Shown: positions 32,268 through 43,253 of the stretch, in pieces | How positions within the stretch are numbered: position 1 is the stretch's first letter | How the letters are laid out: every line of letters starts with the position of its first letter | Assembly: GCA_030068145.1 (NCBI GenBank) | Contig: JAPJBO010000402.1 | Location: forward strand, 124,001-188,000 | Origin: Diplonema papillatum | Taxonomy: Eukaryota; Euglenozoa; Diplonemea; Diplonemida; Diplonemidae | Direction: 5' to 3' | Length of the DNA: 64,000 nucleotides | Notes under the pieces: generated by a model | The model's input: only the letters and a program-made list of their open reading frames with translations | Database searches by the model: none | Told to the model about the DNA's origin: nothing | Made by a program: the position numbers and the translations under genes

Positions 32268-34361
32268 CTGTGGGTGTTTGGGTTTGGTTGGATACGTTGC
32301 GTTGTTGAACTGTTGTGGGGCCGCCAGCAGGATTGTAAGTCCTAGAAGGAACGCAGTCACAGAGGATTGAGGTTGCTTCAGCAAGCGGCCTCTACAACCG
32401 CTTAGAACACCTTCAGAAAGAAGACATGTAGTCATGTACAAAAGTTCAGATCGCTTCTGTAAGTCTCTTCTGTATATCGGCTGTGTACGGCATCGAGCAC
32501 CAACTGTGAAGGTCTGCATTGCGCACTAACTGTGTAAGTCTGCATCGCGCACCAATTGTGTATGTCCTTCAGGGGCATCACCGGTGTAGGTCCCTTCAGC
32601 GGCATAGACGTCCGGCAGCTACCATGACGTGGAATCGAACTCGCCCTAGTTGGCCGTCAGAACATTGGGAGTGAGGCTCCCCTCCAAGGGAACACACACG
32701 GCAAAATCAGAGCCGAGAAGAGTCAACATCGAACTACGAACCATATGCAGCTTTGATCAGGTAACGATGCAAATGGAAGGCTTTGGCTTGGAAGGTTCAC
32801 AAGTGTACGTGAGGTGTGTGCTCCCCTCTTGAGTCCTGCGCAACCTAGTTTAATCGCAGATGTAATTCTTCAAACGCCCAGCTCCCTCTTCTTCTCCTTT
32901 TAGTTATTGGGCTGGAGAACCCGTGCCTTAAATCACGCTTCGGGCTGAAAAGGACTTGCCTGTCGCAAAAGAAAAATAACCAACTTCGTGTGGAGAAGTG
33001 ACACAGAATTCCCCAGAAGCCGTGAAGCAACAAGATGTTCCGTCGTGGCAGGTGTTGTAGGGGTTGCACGGGGTTTGCGGTATGGCTCGAGGAGGCTCCC
33101 ACGATGGGAAAGGAATGCAAAATAGCATGAAGCTGGTCTATGAGCCACTCACTTAATCGTCTTCTGAACGATGCGATTGGCACGCATCAAAAGCAAATAG
33201 AGATCGCCAATGGGTACCACGCGTAGTCGAAGTGGAAGTGGATACTTTCTGCGGTGTTCGATGCGGAATCAAGAGGTTGTGCACAAGCTCTATTTACAAG
33301 AAGATGGCACGCTGGAGAAGGTATGTGATACCAGCCCCCCGAAGCAGCCACACTTGCAAGCCGAACCCCCCGCAGCTGGCAGGGAGAACAATCAGAACAT
33401 GACCAGGGCCACCCAATTCACACGGTGCCCCACATTACACTGTGACTGTGGTCATGTCCTTGCACGCCTACTGTGTCTACTTTAGTCTTTTTTGGTCTCA
33501 GGTTTTGTTGAACGGTAAATGCCATTTAAGGGGTGTCGGCGATTTCTAATTGACTATTTGCGGCCCACAGTATCCTTGCAATCATCTTTCGAAGAAACCC
33601 TCTCTTCTTCTGACCTTCGGAGTCACATGCTCAATGAGTACGAATGTATTGCTAAACCCCCCCCTCGCATAATGTTAAATAGCTCGTATTATTAAATAGC
33701 TCGTATTATTAAATATAGCGCGTATTATTAAACATGGGCAAATTATCTTATAGCCACCCGGTATTTTCAATATTCCCTTATAGCCACGGAAAAAGAATTT
33801 TATTCCCTTATAGCCACGAACTGACGACAACCGCTTTTTTTTCCCCTTATAGCCACCACGAAATAATTTTATTCCCTTATAGCCACGAAAAAAGAATTTT
33901 ATTCCCTTATAGCCACGAAAAAAGAATTTTATTCCCTTATAGCCACGAAAAAAGAATTTTATTCCCTTATAGCCACGAAAAAAGAATTTTATTCCCTTAT
34001 AGCCACGAAAAAAGAATTTTATTCCCTTATAGCCACGAAAAAAGAATTTTATTCCCTTATAGCCACGAAAAAAGAATTTTATTCCCTTATAGCCACGAAA
34101 AAAGAATTTTATTCCCTTATAGCCACGAAAAAAGAATTTTATTCCCTTATAGCCACGAAAAAAGATTTTTATTCCCTTATAGCCACGAAAAAGAATTTTA
34201 TTCCCTTACAGCCACGAAAAAAGATTTTGATCCCGGAGAGGAGCCACCTTCTCCTGTTGGTTTTCATACATATGGGTGCACAACAAGTTCGCGACTCAAA
34301 TTTCCGTGTTTGTAACAAAATCCAGCTCCAGGTTTAGACAAGAAGTGAGAATATAGTAAAA

Positions 34362-34880
34362 ATGTCATGTGCAGACTGCTTACGAGTCATAAAGGATTTA
34401 CCCTTTGAATCCGACAACATCAGGGCAAAGATCCTGGGATTTGCCCTGATCCGCGACGTCCACTCAGCGGTAGAGGCACTTTCCGATTCACCAGCCGTAC
34501 TTTTGTCCGCTCTTATACGTGCAGCGCAATCTTCGGAAGAAGTACCGCCACCAGACTCGCCCGCTATGCCAGCCTCCGAGTCAGAAGCTGCTCCACTAGT
34601 TTCGTCAGATGTCGATGACGGTGACGTTGACGCTGCCTCACTAGTTTCGTCAGATAACGGTGATGATGACGCACTCCTGTCAGTTGGGGCTGTCTTCGAA
34701 GACATGGAGGCGTTTTGCGACGCAGTGCTGAGAACAACGTTTTCAGCTTCTCGGACGTGCGTTCGAAAGCGCAGCGACGCACATAGGACACTTTTTAAGT
34801 GCTCCGCAAAGGCCGATAACGGGAGCGCATGTGGGTTTTCGTGCAACGCGCATGTGCGGGGAGCAGAGGTGCGAGTCTAA
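34362..34880 (+). CDS. MULE/FAR1-type DNA-binding domain protein inside the foldback element
   Basis: A 172-residue frame. The first ~50 residues contain CADC and a helical stretch, followed by a long acidic Ser/Asp/Glu linker. The C-terminal part reads FEDMEAFCDAVLRTTF, then SRTCVRKRSDAHRTLFKC and ACGFSCNAHV. This pattern of a helix with Phe and Ala-Val, a basic strand ending in Cys and a second Cys followed by a hydrophobic-x-Ala strand is the WRKY-GCM1/FAR1-like N-terminal domain of Mutator transposases. A functional transposase would need ~300 further residues, which are absent. It could bind the element's own arrays; that is inference. Confidence 0.55.
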   Translation: MSCADCLRVIKDLPFESDNIRAKILGFALIRDVHSAVEALSDSPAVLLSALIRAAQSSEEVPPPDSPAMPASESEAAPLVSSDVDDGDVDAASLVSSDNGDDDALLSVGAVFEDMEAFCDAVLRTTFSASRTCVRKRSDAHRTLFKCSAKADNGSACGFSCNAHVRGAEVRV

Positions 34881-34892
34881 ATCCCTCTTACC

Positions 34893-34920
34893 AAAAAGAC
34901 ACAAGGTTTTGACCCTGCAT
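34893..34920 (-). repeat. solo end of the CAGGGTCAAAACC MITE family
   Basis: AAAAAGACACAAGGTTTTGA followed by CCCTG matches the right end of the MITE at 22573-22780, including the following CATGATA. Confidence 0.6.
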
Positions 34921-35913
34921 GATAACCCTGTGTCGTCGATACGTTATGGGGCTTACTGCCTGATTTCCTCTCCTAAAATCCCGGAATTTCAAGCGAACTT
35001 TAACTCTAAAATCGATCCTTTGCAGTTTATCCAAGTTTCTCTTTCAACCTGTCAAGAGCCCTCACCATTTCTCTGCATGAAAATGTTTGGCCTCCTCTTT
35101 CTTTTTGCTGCGACTCTTCTACGAACCAATCAACACGGCAAACACGCAATGAGGTGAACTGGCCGCGAGTTCTCTCATCAACCTGATCAAGCTACGACTT
35201 CAATTTGCAGACTGGATGTGCTTGCCGCGACTCTACGAACCAATAAACACGGCAAACACGCAATGAGGTGGACTGAGCGATATCTCTCAACAGCCCCATT
35301 ATGCTACAACTTCAACATACAGACTGGAGGGAGGGAGAGGGAGGGGATGCAAAATACAGATCAGACTGAAATAGAAGGAACACACTTATCCGGTTCTTGA
35401 CCTACTATGCCGTGTTATAAAAACTGTCGAGGGGCCCCTCCACAGGTTCTCGCATGTCTCGCATGATTCGTTCGCCTCCGTAACACTATCCGGTAGTAGG
35501 CTTTGCAATTTTGCTCTTGCTAGATCATGGCTGAATGGTGGGTGGCGGAGTACCGCGTGGTTGACTGGTCTGGTTCGGTGGTCCAGGCTGGTCAGGGAAT
35601 ACAATTCTGTTTTCGTGGCTATAAGGGAATAAAAATCTTTTTTCGTGGCTATAAGGGAATAAAAATCTTTTTTCGTGGCTATAAGGGAATAAAATTCTTT
35701 TTTCGTGGCTATAAGGGAATAAAATTCTTTTTTCGTGGCTATAAGGGAATAAAATTCTTTTTCCGTGGCTATAAGGGAATTAAAAAACATGTGGTGGCTG
35801 TAAGGGAATAAAAAACATTGACGTGGCTATAAGGGAATAAAATTCTTTTTTCGTGGCTATAAGGGAATAAAAAAAAATCGTGGTGGCTATAAGGGAATAA
35901 ACCCATTAAACAT

Positions 35914-37900
35914 ACATGTACGCCTATATATTTTTTATTAGGCGCATATAGGCAACAAAATAATAGCATATAAGCGCATATAGGCGAAATAAATTAATGC
36001 AGAAATCCTCCCCGTTCCCGTGCGCTGCGCAACACGGGATGAGTATCTTCGTGTCACGTGCACGTCCCAGGTGACCCGCTTGCAGGCAACACCGCTGCGC
36101 AGTGTACTCTTCCGAGTACTCTGCACCGTGCAATGCGCCAGTCATGTGCTTACCAGACTCTCGGTTTCGCGTTCTCATCATGGCATCAATTTTGACGGTG
36201 AAATCAGCCCCCAGCCTGAGTCCAGCACAGGTTGCTTGCAATGCAACAAGTTGCACTGCAAGTTGCAACAAGTAATTGATGAACACGGAAACTTTTTACA
36301 GTAGCAAGGAACCGACAGCAAACTGGTCGGTGCAATCCTGCAACGGGTTTGCGGACATGATCGTGTCGCATTCGTAGTGGACTGTTGGAGTCAGTATCCG
36401 CGATGACAGCCGGGACTTACGGTTGCCACGTTTCTTTTTTTTGAAGTACGGAGCCTGGGCCTTAGCCTTTTGAGAGGGAAACATGGGAACATGAATGGAC
36501 CTGGCCATCCTTAGCTCCGTTAGAGGAACGGTTTCCGGGGTGCCTTGTTGTCGGCTCCGGTTAGAAGTCCGGTTGGGGAGCTTCGTCACGTGTTGTCACC
36601 GTGTGAAACAAGGAGCCTGGCAAGCATTTCCCCCGTTTATTCGCACAGAATCCACCTGAAATTGTCGAAAGGTCCAGTACAAACCGGGAAAACCCCCACA
36701 AGCTGCGGATTTCGCAAAATAATAGCGAATTCTGGCTGAGTCACCCCAGAAATTGGCAGCACTTGGCTGCAAGTTGGCAAAACCCACTCGAACCCACGAA
36801 AAGCGAACTCGAGGTCTGTTGGGGGGGTATGAGGCCCAGAATACCCAAAACCAAAAAAAACACGAAAATCCACACAAAAAACGGTGTTTAGCGTGTTTTG
36901 GGTGGTATTTTTTTCGATCAATTTTTTTGCACATTTAGCCACAACATTGTGGCTAAAGTTGTGGCTAAATGGGCCACAATGTGGCAATTTGTGGCTAACC
37001 AGCCCTGCGCCAGGTTTATTTCCGGCCAACATTTTTTCCAACCAACATTTTTTTGGTAAAAGCAAGTTGTACTTAGCAGATTTCATACTACACCTAGTCA
37101 GGCAGGGCCTTCTCCGGAAGCTGTTCTCCCGCGCTACAGGGATAGCGCAAGGGTTTGCTGGGATCGCCGACGGCTTAGATACACGGGCCGTCATGATCGC
37201 CATCACCGACGACTTCTTAGCCTCCCAGGGCCACCCCAAGCCACCCAAAAGCACGTCCAAGTGGAGCTTTGGTCTTGGTGAGTAAGAGCGGGAATCCGGT
37301 TGAGGAGCCACGTCGTTGCCGACTTACCGTGATGATGCTCATGGTCGACTCGAGTTTCGTCGGCTCTGCCGCCTTTTGCCACGGTGGAAGGACCCACCAG
37401 CGACTGCGCCCGACCTCGCTCCCGCGAGCGATTGCATTGATCGATCAAAAAATATTGTATGCCTAATACTCTCCAGGGAAAAGACTTTCGAAAAGGGGTA
37501 CTATGGACCTACGGAAGTGGCCGGGAACACGGTATTTGGCCATCTGTGCTACTTTCCTTCACCACAAGACTGGTATCCTGCGACCCGCTGTTCCTCATTT
37601 CCTTCAGCTCCTGTATTCCAAGAATTCCTGCTCTCGAACTGTCGCTTTTCAGCCTACGGTTTTCAGGGCTACGGTTGGGTGACCAGCCGCACGAAGAAGA
37701 CCAAGAAGATTCGCAACAGCATCGGGAAGGTAGGCAAGACGGGGGTCCGGTACACTTGAATGAGCATATGGAGGCGGTGCCGCGACGACCACGTGCTGTG
37801 CACCTCGTTGAGAAGGGAGCGATTCTCAGCAGGATACTTGGTGCTTGCAGTGACTTCTTTGCACCGAGATGAGAGCAGGGAAATGTTACAGGGAAATGCT
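35914..37900. other. 2 kb of unassigned intron sequence
   Basis: Short frames only. A plus-strand stretch at 37090-37285 reads protein-like (LHLVRQGLLRKLFSRATGIA) and ends at a GTGAGT, and 37640-37870 has a basic frame (TSRTKKTKKIRNSIGKVGK). Neither is recognised and both could be remnants of lost genes or elements. TTGTGGCTAA units repeat at 36935-37000. Confidence 0.4.
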
Positions 37901-38359
37901 AACGAGGGTTTAGCACGAGATGGTTCCACGTGGGTTGCTGCCACCTCCAATCAGAGAAGTTCTGGACTTTCGTCCAAAGGATGAACCGTTGACGAGCGCC
38001 ACCAGGGCGCTCCTCCACGACCGTGAAGGGCACAGTTTCAAGCGGTCCAGCACACAGGGCTCGAGCGGCTATTCCATTTGCGACAAGCTGCTCTGCATGA
38101 GCGTGCTGCAGCGATGACTGCCGGATCCCGCGGAGGGACGCACTGCTCTTCTTCTCGGGGTAAAACGTCATCTTCCATACGCGCTCAAAACGCGCAAAAG
38201 ACGAAGGATTCAGTCGTGCCGTCAACATGGCGACAGACATGGGTGGTACTGGTGCAACATGGAGCGGCAGAGCACGTTCAGCGGCAGAGGCTGGCAAACG
38301 CGAGGAGTGCGCGCGGCGGGTTATGCTGTGAACCTTCTTTACAGACTGAAGGGCAACGT

Positions 38360-39526
38360 TCAAAGATGGACCGTCACAAGACCCGTCTGCAGGGCCCTTG
38401 CCATGGGGATGCCGTCCCCGCCGTAGCGGACCGTCATGTCCGGCACACCCTGCTTCGTTGAGTGCTTCGCCAAGCGGCAGATCAGCATGACGTCGATAGG
38501 AACACCTTGTGCCACACGGGAAAACAGATGTGTCACAGCGCCCCGCTTGATGCTGTGCCCTGAAAATCGTGCCATGCTGGGCACGGAGTCCCACATGTGT
38601 GAGAGTCTGCTTGTTGTTGTTGTTGTCAGCTTGTCGAACGGTGCAAGAACCCGGAAAATGGACGCTATCTGGCCCGTCAGGTCGCCTCGGATCACCGCCC
38701 ACTTCGACGGAGTAAACGGGTTGGCTCTTCGGCCCTTCGGCGTGGCGTGCCAGTCGATGATCACTTCCGTCGACGTCACCAGAATAAACTGGTCCGACGA
38801 AAGGTCCGCCACCTCGGCCCACCGAGATGCGGTCTTCCATGCCACAATTACCGCAAGGCGAATGTCCGTCCTTTGTGTGAGCGCCCACCGGATGAGACAC
38901 TCCTTCGGCACCGGCGGTGCTTGGTTCACGGGGATAGCGGCCCCGGTCGCTCGGAGGGCGGAAGCAAGGCTGAGTAATGGAACGTTGGTGATGCCGATGT
39001 GGCGAAATGCTCCGCTCAGCGCCTTCGTGTAAGCCAGCTGGGCTTGGGGGGACACCCCTGTGGCCAGGACGAATAGGCAGGCCGTGTCCGGATTGATCGG
39101 CAGGCAGTTGCTGTGCGCCCATCGGGCTAGGCGCGCCCAAAGGAGCTGCCGCTGCTGCGATGTTGACGACGCCCACATGCGACTTACGAGCACCTGAAGA
39201 AGGTGTTGTGCGGTTGCCGCCGACGTTGACATCTCCCCCGTACGGTTCGTAGCGCCACCGCCTATCGCCCTCTGGCTCACGTGTTGTAGCACGGCTCTGC
39301 CGATTAGCGAGAGACCTTCGGATTCGACGGCAGGCGTTGCGATTCCTTTGTACAGAACGGGAATTGGTGTTTTGGGAACTGGCGAAGGCTGCGGGAGTTG
39401 GCGTGGTACCTTCCTCTGAAACCATGCGAACTTGGGTCTTGGGGAAGCAATTGGCGCGTTGTTGGCCGGTGGTGCGGTGTCCGTTGCTGGGCGGAAGGTG
39501 ACTGGCTTGACTATTGGGGAAAGCAT
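38360..39526 (-). CDS. tyrosine recombinase of retroelement A (fossil)
   Basis: Shows KTASRWAEV (first catalytic Arg region), FSGHSIKRGAVTHL (His/Arg box) and VRYGGDG (Tyr region), the same layout as in element B. Its family integrates DNA circles by site-specific recombination. Confidence 0.75.
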   Translation of the reverse strand: MLSPIVKPVTFRPATDTAPPANNAPIASPRPKFAWFQRKVPRQLPQPSPVPKTPIPVLYKGIATPAVESEGLSLIGRAVLQHVSQRAIGGGATNRTGEMSTSAATAQHLLQVLVSRMWASSTSQQRQLLWARLARWAHSNCLPINPDTACLFVLATGVSPQAQLAYTKALSGAFRHIGITNVPLLSLASALRATGAAIPVNQAPPVPKECLIRWALTQRTDIRLAVIVAWKTASRWAEVADLSSDQFILVTSTEVIIDWHATPKGRRANPFTPSKWAVIRGDLTGQIASIFRVLAPFDKLTTTTTSRLSHMWDSVPSMARFSGHSIKRGAVTHLFSRVAQGVPIDVMLICRLAKHSTKQGVPDMTVRYGGDGIPMARALQTGLVTVHL

Positions 39527-39595
39527 GGGTGACGCGGTGTTGGCTACAGGACGGAAGGTTACTGACGCGGTGCTGGCTACCGGGGGGAAGGCCAG

Positions 39596-40732
39596 TCAAT
39601 TCTCCCCGGCCTCCACGTTTCCCCGTGTGTCGCCGTATCCTTTCCGTCCCTTACCGGCGCCGCCCTTGAACCCCTTCCCACCTTTCTTGGGTGTCGCGTC
39701 CCACTTCCTTCTCTGCTCGGTGCGAGCCCTCGCCAGCGCGATCCCGCGGTGGACGCGGTCGTCCGACTTCTCCTCGACCGCCTGCTTGATGGCACCGGTC
39801 GGCACCCGGTCTTTGCACCACGCATGCTTATACATGACGTCGTGCAAAAGCTTGTTACCAAGCTCGACCTGGTAGCCGTTTTCCTCCCATCCTTCTGCAG
39901 ACGAAGATGCCATTATCCAATCACGAAGACGCCCAAATGCATCCTCCAGCGCCGCACCCCCGGCTCGATCCTGCCAGCCCGCGACGTATCGAAACCGAAG
40001 ATTCGTAACAAGACCCTCCGGGTCGGTCTGCAGCACGCTGATCCATTGAAGGACGTCCGATGCGTCTTCCGCATAAACCGCGGTCTTCCCATGTTTCCCC
40101 GTCGGGGCCGCTTTTTCTCCCTGCATGATCATCTGCATCATTTGCTGCTGGACCTGCATCATTTGAAGCTGTTGTTGCATCAACTGCCCAAGATCGACAT
40201 GCGGAGCCGGCTGTCCGGGCGACGGTGGGTGGGGTGGGGTGCGCGGCGGACGCGGTGGACCCGGACGGAACGGTGCCGGTGCCGGTTCGCCCTTCTGCCA
40301 GCACCCTTTCAGGCGCGCCTCCCTCTCGAAAAGGCCTGGGTTCACCTCCCAGATTTCGCGAGCCATCGCAGCGACCCGGTTCGCAGACTTGATGCCTTCA
40401 AGTTCACTGTCATCAATCCCAAGGGCGGCGGCGATGACAGCTTTGAACGCGCCCTCGTGCTGGCTCTCCGGGATGGTCTTCACGTGATGCGCGGCCCACT
40501 CAATCAGTTCACGCACGTCCAGCGTTCTCCGGCCGCGAGGTTCACCAACCTTCTCCCGGAAGGCGTCCACAAACCCTCTCGGAAATTCGAAGTCATACTT
40601 CGTGTTTGTGATCCCATCAACCGAGAATACCGACTCCATCGTTCGTATTTTGGTTCTCGAGTAGCCCACCCCCCCCTCCTCCTGGTTTACTGGCTGGGTT
40701 GTCCTGCTCTGGGTTTGATGTCCGATTCCCAC
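39596..40732 (-). CDS. gag-like protein of retroelement A (fossil)
   Basis: Shares YDFEFPRG, GEPRGRR, AAHHVKTIPESQHEGAFKAV and KGCWQ with the first frame of element B. It is Pro/Gln-rich in the middle with a basic Gly-rich end (KKGGKGFKGGAGKGRKG). Likely a nucleic-acid-binding structural protein, judged from its position. Confidence 0.65.
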   Translation of the reverse strand: MGIGHQTQSRTTQPVNQEEGGVGYSRTKIRTMESVFSVDGITNTKYDFEFPRGFVDAFREKVGEPRGRRTLDVRELIEWAAHHVKTIPESQHEGAFKAVIAAALGIDDSELEGIKSANRVAAMAREIWEVNPGLFEREARLKGCWQKGEPAPAPFRPGPPRPPRTPPHPPSPGQPAPHVDLGQLMQQQLQMMQVQQQMMQMIMQGEKAAPTGKHGKTAVYAEDASDVLQWISVLQTDPEGLVTNLRFRYVAGWQDRAGGAALEDAFGRLRDWIMASSSAEGWEENGYQVELGNKLLHDVMYKHAWCKDRVPTGAIKQAVEEKSDDRVHRGIALARARTEQRRKWDATPKKGGKGFKGGAGKGRKGYGDTRGNVEAGEN

Positions 40733-40744
40733 AGTGAAACTGAG

Positions 40745-41455
40745 AAAACTGCGTCCGCTATCGTCCGCTAGCTCGGAAACTGCATCCGCAATCGTCCACT
40801 AGCTCGGGAACTGCGTCCGCTATCGTCCGCTAGCTCGGGAACTGCGTCCGATATCGTCCGCTACCTCGGAAACTGCGTCCGCTATCGTCCGCTAGGTCGG
40901 GAACTGCGTCCGCTATCGTCCGCTAGCTCGGGAACTGCGTCCGCTATCGTCCGCTAGCTCGGAAACTGCGTCCGCTATCGTCCGCTAGCTCGGAAACTGC
41001 GTCCGCTATCGTCCGCTAGCTCGGGAACTGCGTCCGCTATCGTCCGCTAGCTCGGAAACTGCGTCCGCTATCGTCCGCTAGCTCGGGAACTGCGTCCGCT
41101 ATCGTCCGCTAGCTCGGGAACTGCGTCCGCTATCGTCCGCTAGCTCGGGAACTGCGTCCGCTATCGTCCGCTACTCTGCGTCCGCTATCGTCCGCTAGCT
41201 CGGGAACTGCGTCCGCTATCGTCCGCTAGCTCGGGAACTGCGTCCGCTATCGTCCGCTAGCTCGGGAACTGCGTCCGCTATCGTCCGCTAGCTCGGGAAC
41301 TGCGTCCGCAATCGTCCGCTAGCTCGGGAACTGCGTCCGCTATCGTCCGCTAGCTCGGGAACTGCGTCCGCTATCGTCCGCTAGCTCGGGAACTGCGTCC
41401 GCTATCGTCCGCTAGCTCGGAAACTGCGTCCGCTATCGTCCGCTAGCTCGGGGAA
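40745..41455 (+). repeat. 31-bp tandem array (about 23 units)
   Basis: Unit: CTCGGGAACTGCGTCCGCTA followed by TCGTCCGCTAG. It lies between elements A and B. The same unit occurs at 45600-45815 on the other side of B. Units differ by single substitutions, and one is shortened near 41170. Confidence 0.95.
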
Positions 41456-41586
41456 TTCGGGCCTTCGTTCTCGTTGCGTTTCTCTCGGGAAAAATACTGT
41501 CAAAGGGAAAACGTGAAAACATCTCGTAGTAAAGCGGTAACTGACGACGCGTAGTGGAAGAAAGTTGACCTGACCAGGTGACCAGG

Positions 41587-43227
41587 TCAACCGCCTACCA
41601 CACCGCCAGTGAGGAATCGCCCGACCGCAAGTTGTAATTCACGCACACCCTTTTCGCCTATGTCGGTCAACGGAACGCGCGAAGGCATGTCCGCCGGGTT
41701 ATCCTCACTTCTTACCCACCTCATAGAAACCGGGCACTCTAGCGCCCGCAAATGTTCGAGAGAGGACACCACAGCTTCATTGAGCACCGGGCTTTTCAAG
41801 CACGCGCCCTTCCGCGCGACGCCCTTCACCGTGGTGTTGTCCACGACTAGGTGAACGGATCTGCCTTTTACCCCGAAGGGCAAGGCACGAGTCACTTTCA
41901 TGAGAGCTAACGCCTCCAACTCGTTTATGTGGAGGGACCGCTCTACCGGCGACCAAGAATCACCCAAGATGGACAGTTCCATGGTCTGCCCGTCCACGAT
42001 GACACCTCCCCAGCCTTTGGTGCTGGCATCCACGAAAGCCGTAATGGCTGGAGCGGAGGACTCCGAAAACATGGCGCGCGGCTTTAACGCGGCCTCAATC
42101 CAAGTCTTCAGGCTGCAAGACACCGATGGCGGAATCTGTACGAGGGATCCGGGGAGTCTCCGCCCCCTGTTGAGGGCGTTCGTTACACGTCGTAAGAATT
42201 TTAGGGAAAAATAAAAACTACCAGGGAAAACGCCCGCCACTGCAGAAGCGTGCAACAGGCGCCCCCCCAAGGTTTCCAGCTCTCCTGCCGGCATCTGGTC
42301 CAACGGGCCGTACAGCGTCGCTAGCAGCTTGGACCTGAGTTTCCGAGCGACGGACACCTTGCTGCTCCGGTGGTCCCAGTGCACGCCGATAAACTCGTAT
42401 GAGGGTACGGCTGTATGCGTATCCTCATTTTTCCAAGAGAGAGCACAATCACTTGCTGTCTGATCCAAGGCCTCGGTTGCCCGCAGAACGTTCACCTTCG
42501 ACCCGGCGTACCGGATGTTATCCACCCAGACGTCGACTTCAACGTCGCCCGCACGAAACTGAGGTAGGACAAAGTCCGGATGGCCGGCTGCCGTGGCGGC
42601 GAGAGTGTGCATTATTTCAGGCGCACACGTATGCCCCATGGGGAGTCGGGTTAGCTCCCACCACGACCCTTCGTTGTCTCGAAAGCGAAACAAATACCTC
42701 GCACTTTCCGGAATTTCCACCGCATAGAAACCCGTGCGGAAATCCCTGGTGGAACCGCACTGCTGCTTCACAGCCCTTAAGTAGGCAGAAACATGATGCA
42801 ACGGCACCTCCGCCTCGTACCCGGCAGCTCTGGCCAAAGCATTGGCCTCTTCCGTCCAAAGGATAAAGCGCTGCCGAAGACCGGAGGCCTTCTCCTCCAG
42901 AACGGTGAAAGGAACGTTCCGGAGCGGCCCCGCACCGGGAGCCCGCCGCGCCACCCCGTGCCGAGCCAGCAATTGTGCATGGTCAGAGGTAAAATCACTT
43001 GCCTTTCCGATCGGGTCGGTGCCCGAGCCTTCGGGAGGAGAGGCGCACAAAAACCGCCAAGCCACGTCGAAACGATCGCGAACCTCGACCTTCATCCTCG
43101 AACGCAGCAAGTCGACCCGCATAGGCGGCACGGAAGCAATGTGTAAAGGGGCGGCCCGTTCCTCCGCGGTAGCAGGGAGCCGCGTTGCTTTCCCGCGCCT
43201 GGTGATAGAATGCCTCGCGAAATCCAT
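41587..43227 (-). CDS. reverse transcriptase / RNase H of retroelement B (fossil)
   Basis: The frame is open from 44484, but protein homology with element A begins near 43220 (MDFARHSITRR). RT signs are FYAVEIPESARYLFRF, LTRLPMGHTCAPEIMHTL and the palm motif VDNIRYAG (Val-Asp-Asn in place of the usual Tyr-x-Asp-Asp). RNase H follows: ITAFVDASTKGWGG, INELEALAL, VHLVVDNTTVKG and MRWVRSEDNPADMPSR carry the acidic set. This is the RT/RNase H type of YR retroelements. Confidence 0.85.
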   Translation of the reverse strand: MDFARHSITRRGKATRLPATAEERAAPLHIASVPPMRVDLLRSRMKVEVRDRFDVAWRFLCASPPEGSGTDPIGKASDFTSDHAQLLARHGVARRAPGAGPLRNVPFTVLEEKASGLRQRFILWTEEANALARAAGYEAEVPLHHVSAYLRAVKQQCGSTRDFRTGFYAVEIPESARYLFRFRDNEGSWWELTRLPMGHTCAPEIMHTLAATAAGHPDFVLPQFRAGDVEVDVWVDNIRYAGSKVNVLRATEALDQTASDCALSWKNEDTHTAVPSYEFIGVHWDHRSSKVSVARKLRSKLLATLYGPLDQMPAGELETLGGRLLHASAVAGVFPGSFYFSLKFLRRVTNALNRGRRLPGSLVQIPPSVSCSLKTWIEAALKPRAMFSESSAPAITAFVDASTKGWGGVIVDGQTMELSILGDSWSPVERSLHINELEALALMKVTRALPFGVKGRSVHLVVDNTTVKGVARKGACLKSPVLNEAVVSSLEHLRALECPVSMRWVRSEDNPADMPSRVPLTDIGEKGVRELQLAVGRFLTGGVVGG

Positions 43228-43253
43228 CGGAGACAACGGGAAGTCGTTGTGGT

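Larger units (their letters stand above)
33736..35904. mobile_element. foldback Mutator-like element with 30-bp tandem-repeat ends
   Basis: The ends are long inverted arrays of a 30-bp unit (ATTCCCTTATAGCCACG + AAAAAAGAATTTT): about 14 units at 33750-34235 and about 9 in inverse at 35605-35904. The tips are GGGCAAATTATC and, inverted, GGGTTTATTCCC. The perfect 9-bp target duplication ATTAAACAT lies at 33727-33735 and 35905-35913, the size typical of the Mutator superfamily. Inside is a reading frame with a MULE-type DNA-binding domain. Plant foldback elements with this kind of end have also been tied to Mutator. No catalytic domain is present, so it is non-autonomous. Confidence 0.85.
37905..40740 (-). 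mobile_element. tyrosine-recombinase retroelement A, broken
   Basis: Order on the minus strand: gag-like frame (40732-39596), tyrosine recombinase (39526-38360), then only the start of a reverse-transcriptase region (about 38330-37950). It is related to element B but clearly diverged, so it is a separate subfamily and not a recent duplicate. Broken and incomplete; probably the older of the two. The 31-bp array lies directly upstream of its gag-like frame. Confidence 0.8.

Noticed and set aside
33734-34315. 193-codon frame of repeated FPYSHEKRIL
   Set aside because: Translation of the 30-bp array; the unit is a multiple of three so frames stay open by chance.
39749-40771. 340-codon plus-strand frame
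   Set aside because: Antisense to the gag-like frame of retroelement A.
40745-41455. CRISPR array
   Set aside because: Units are contiguous without unique spacers and the context is eukaryotic; this is a minisatellite.
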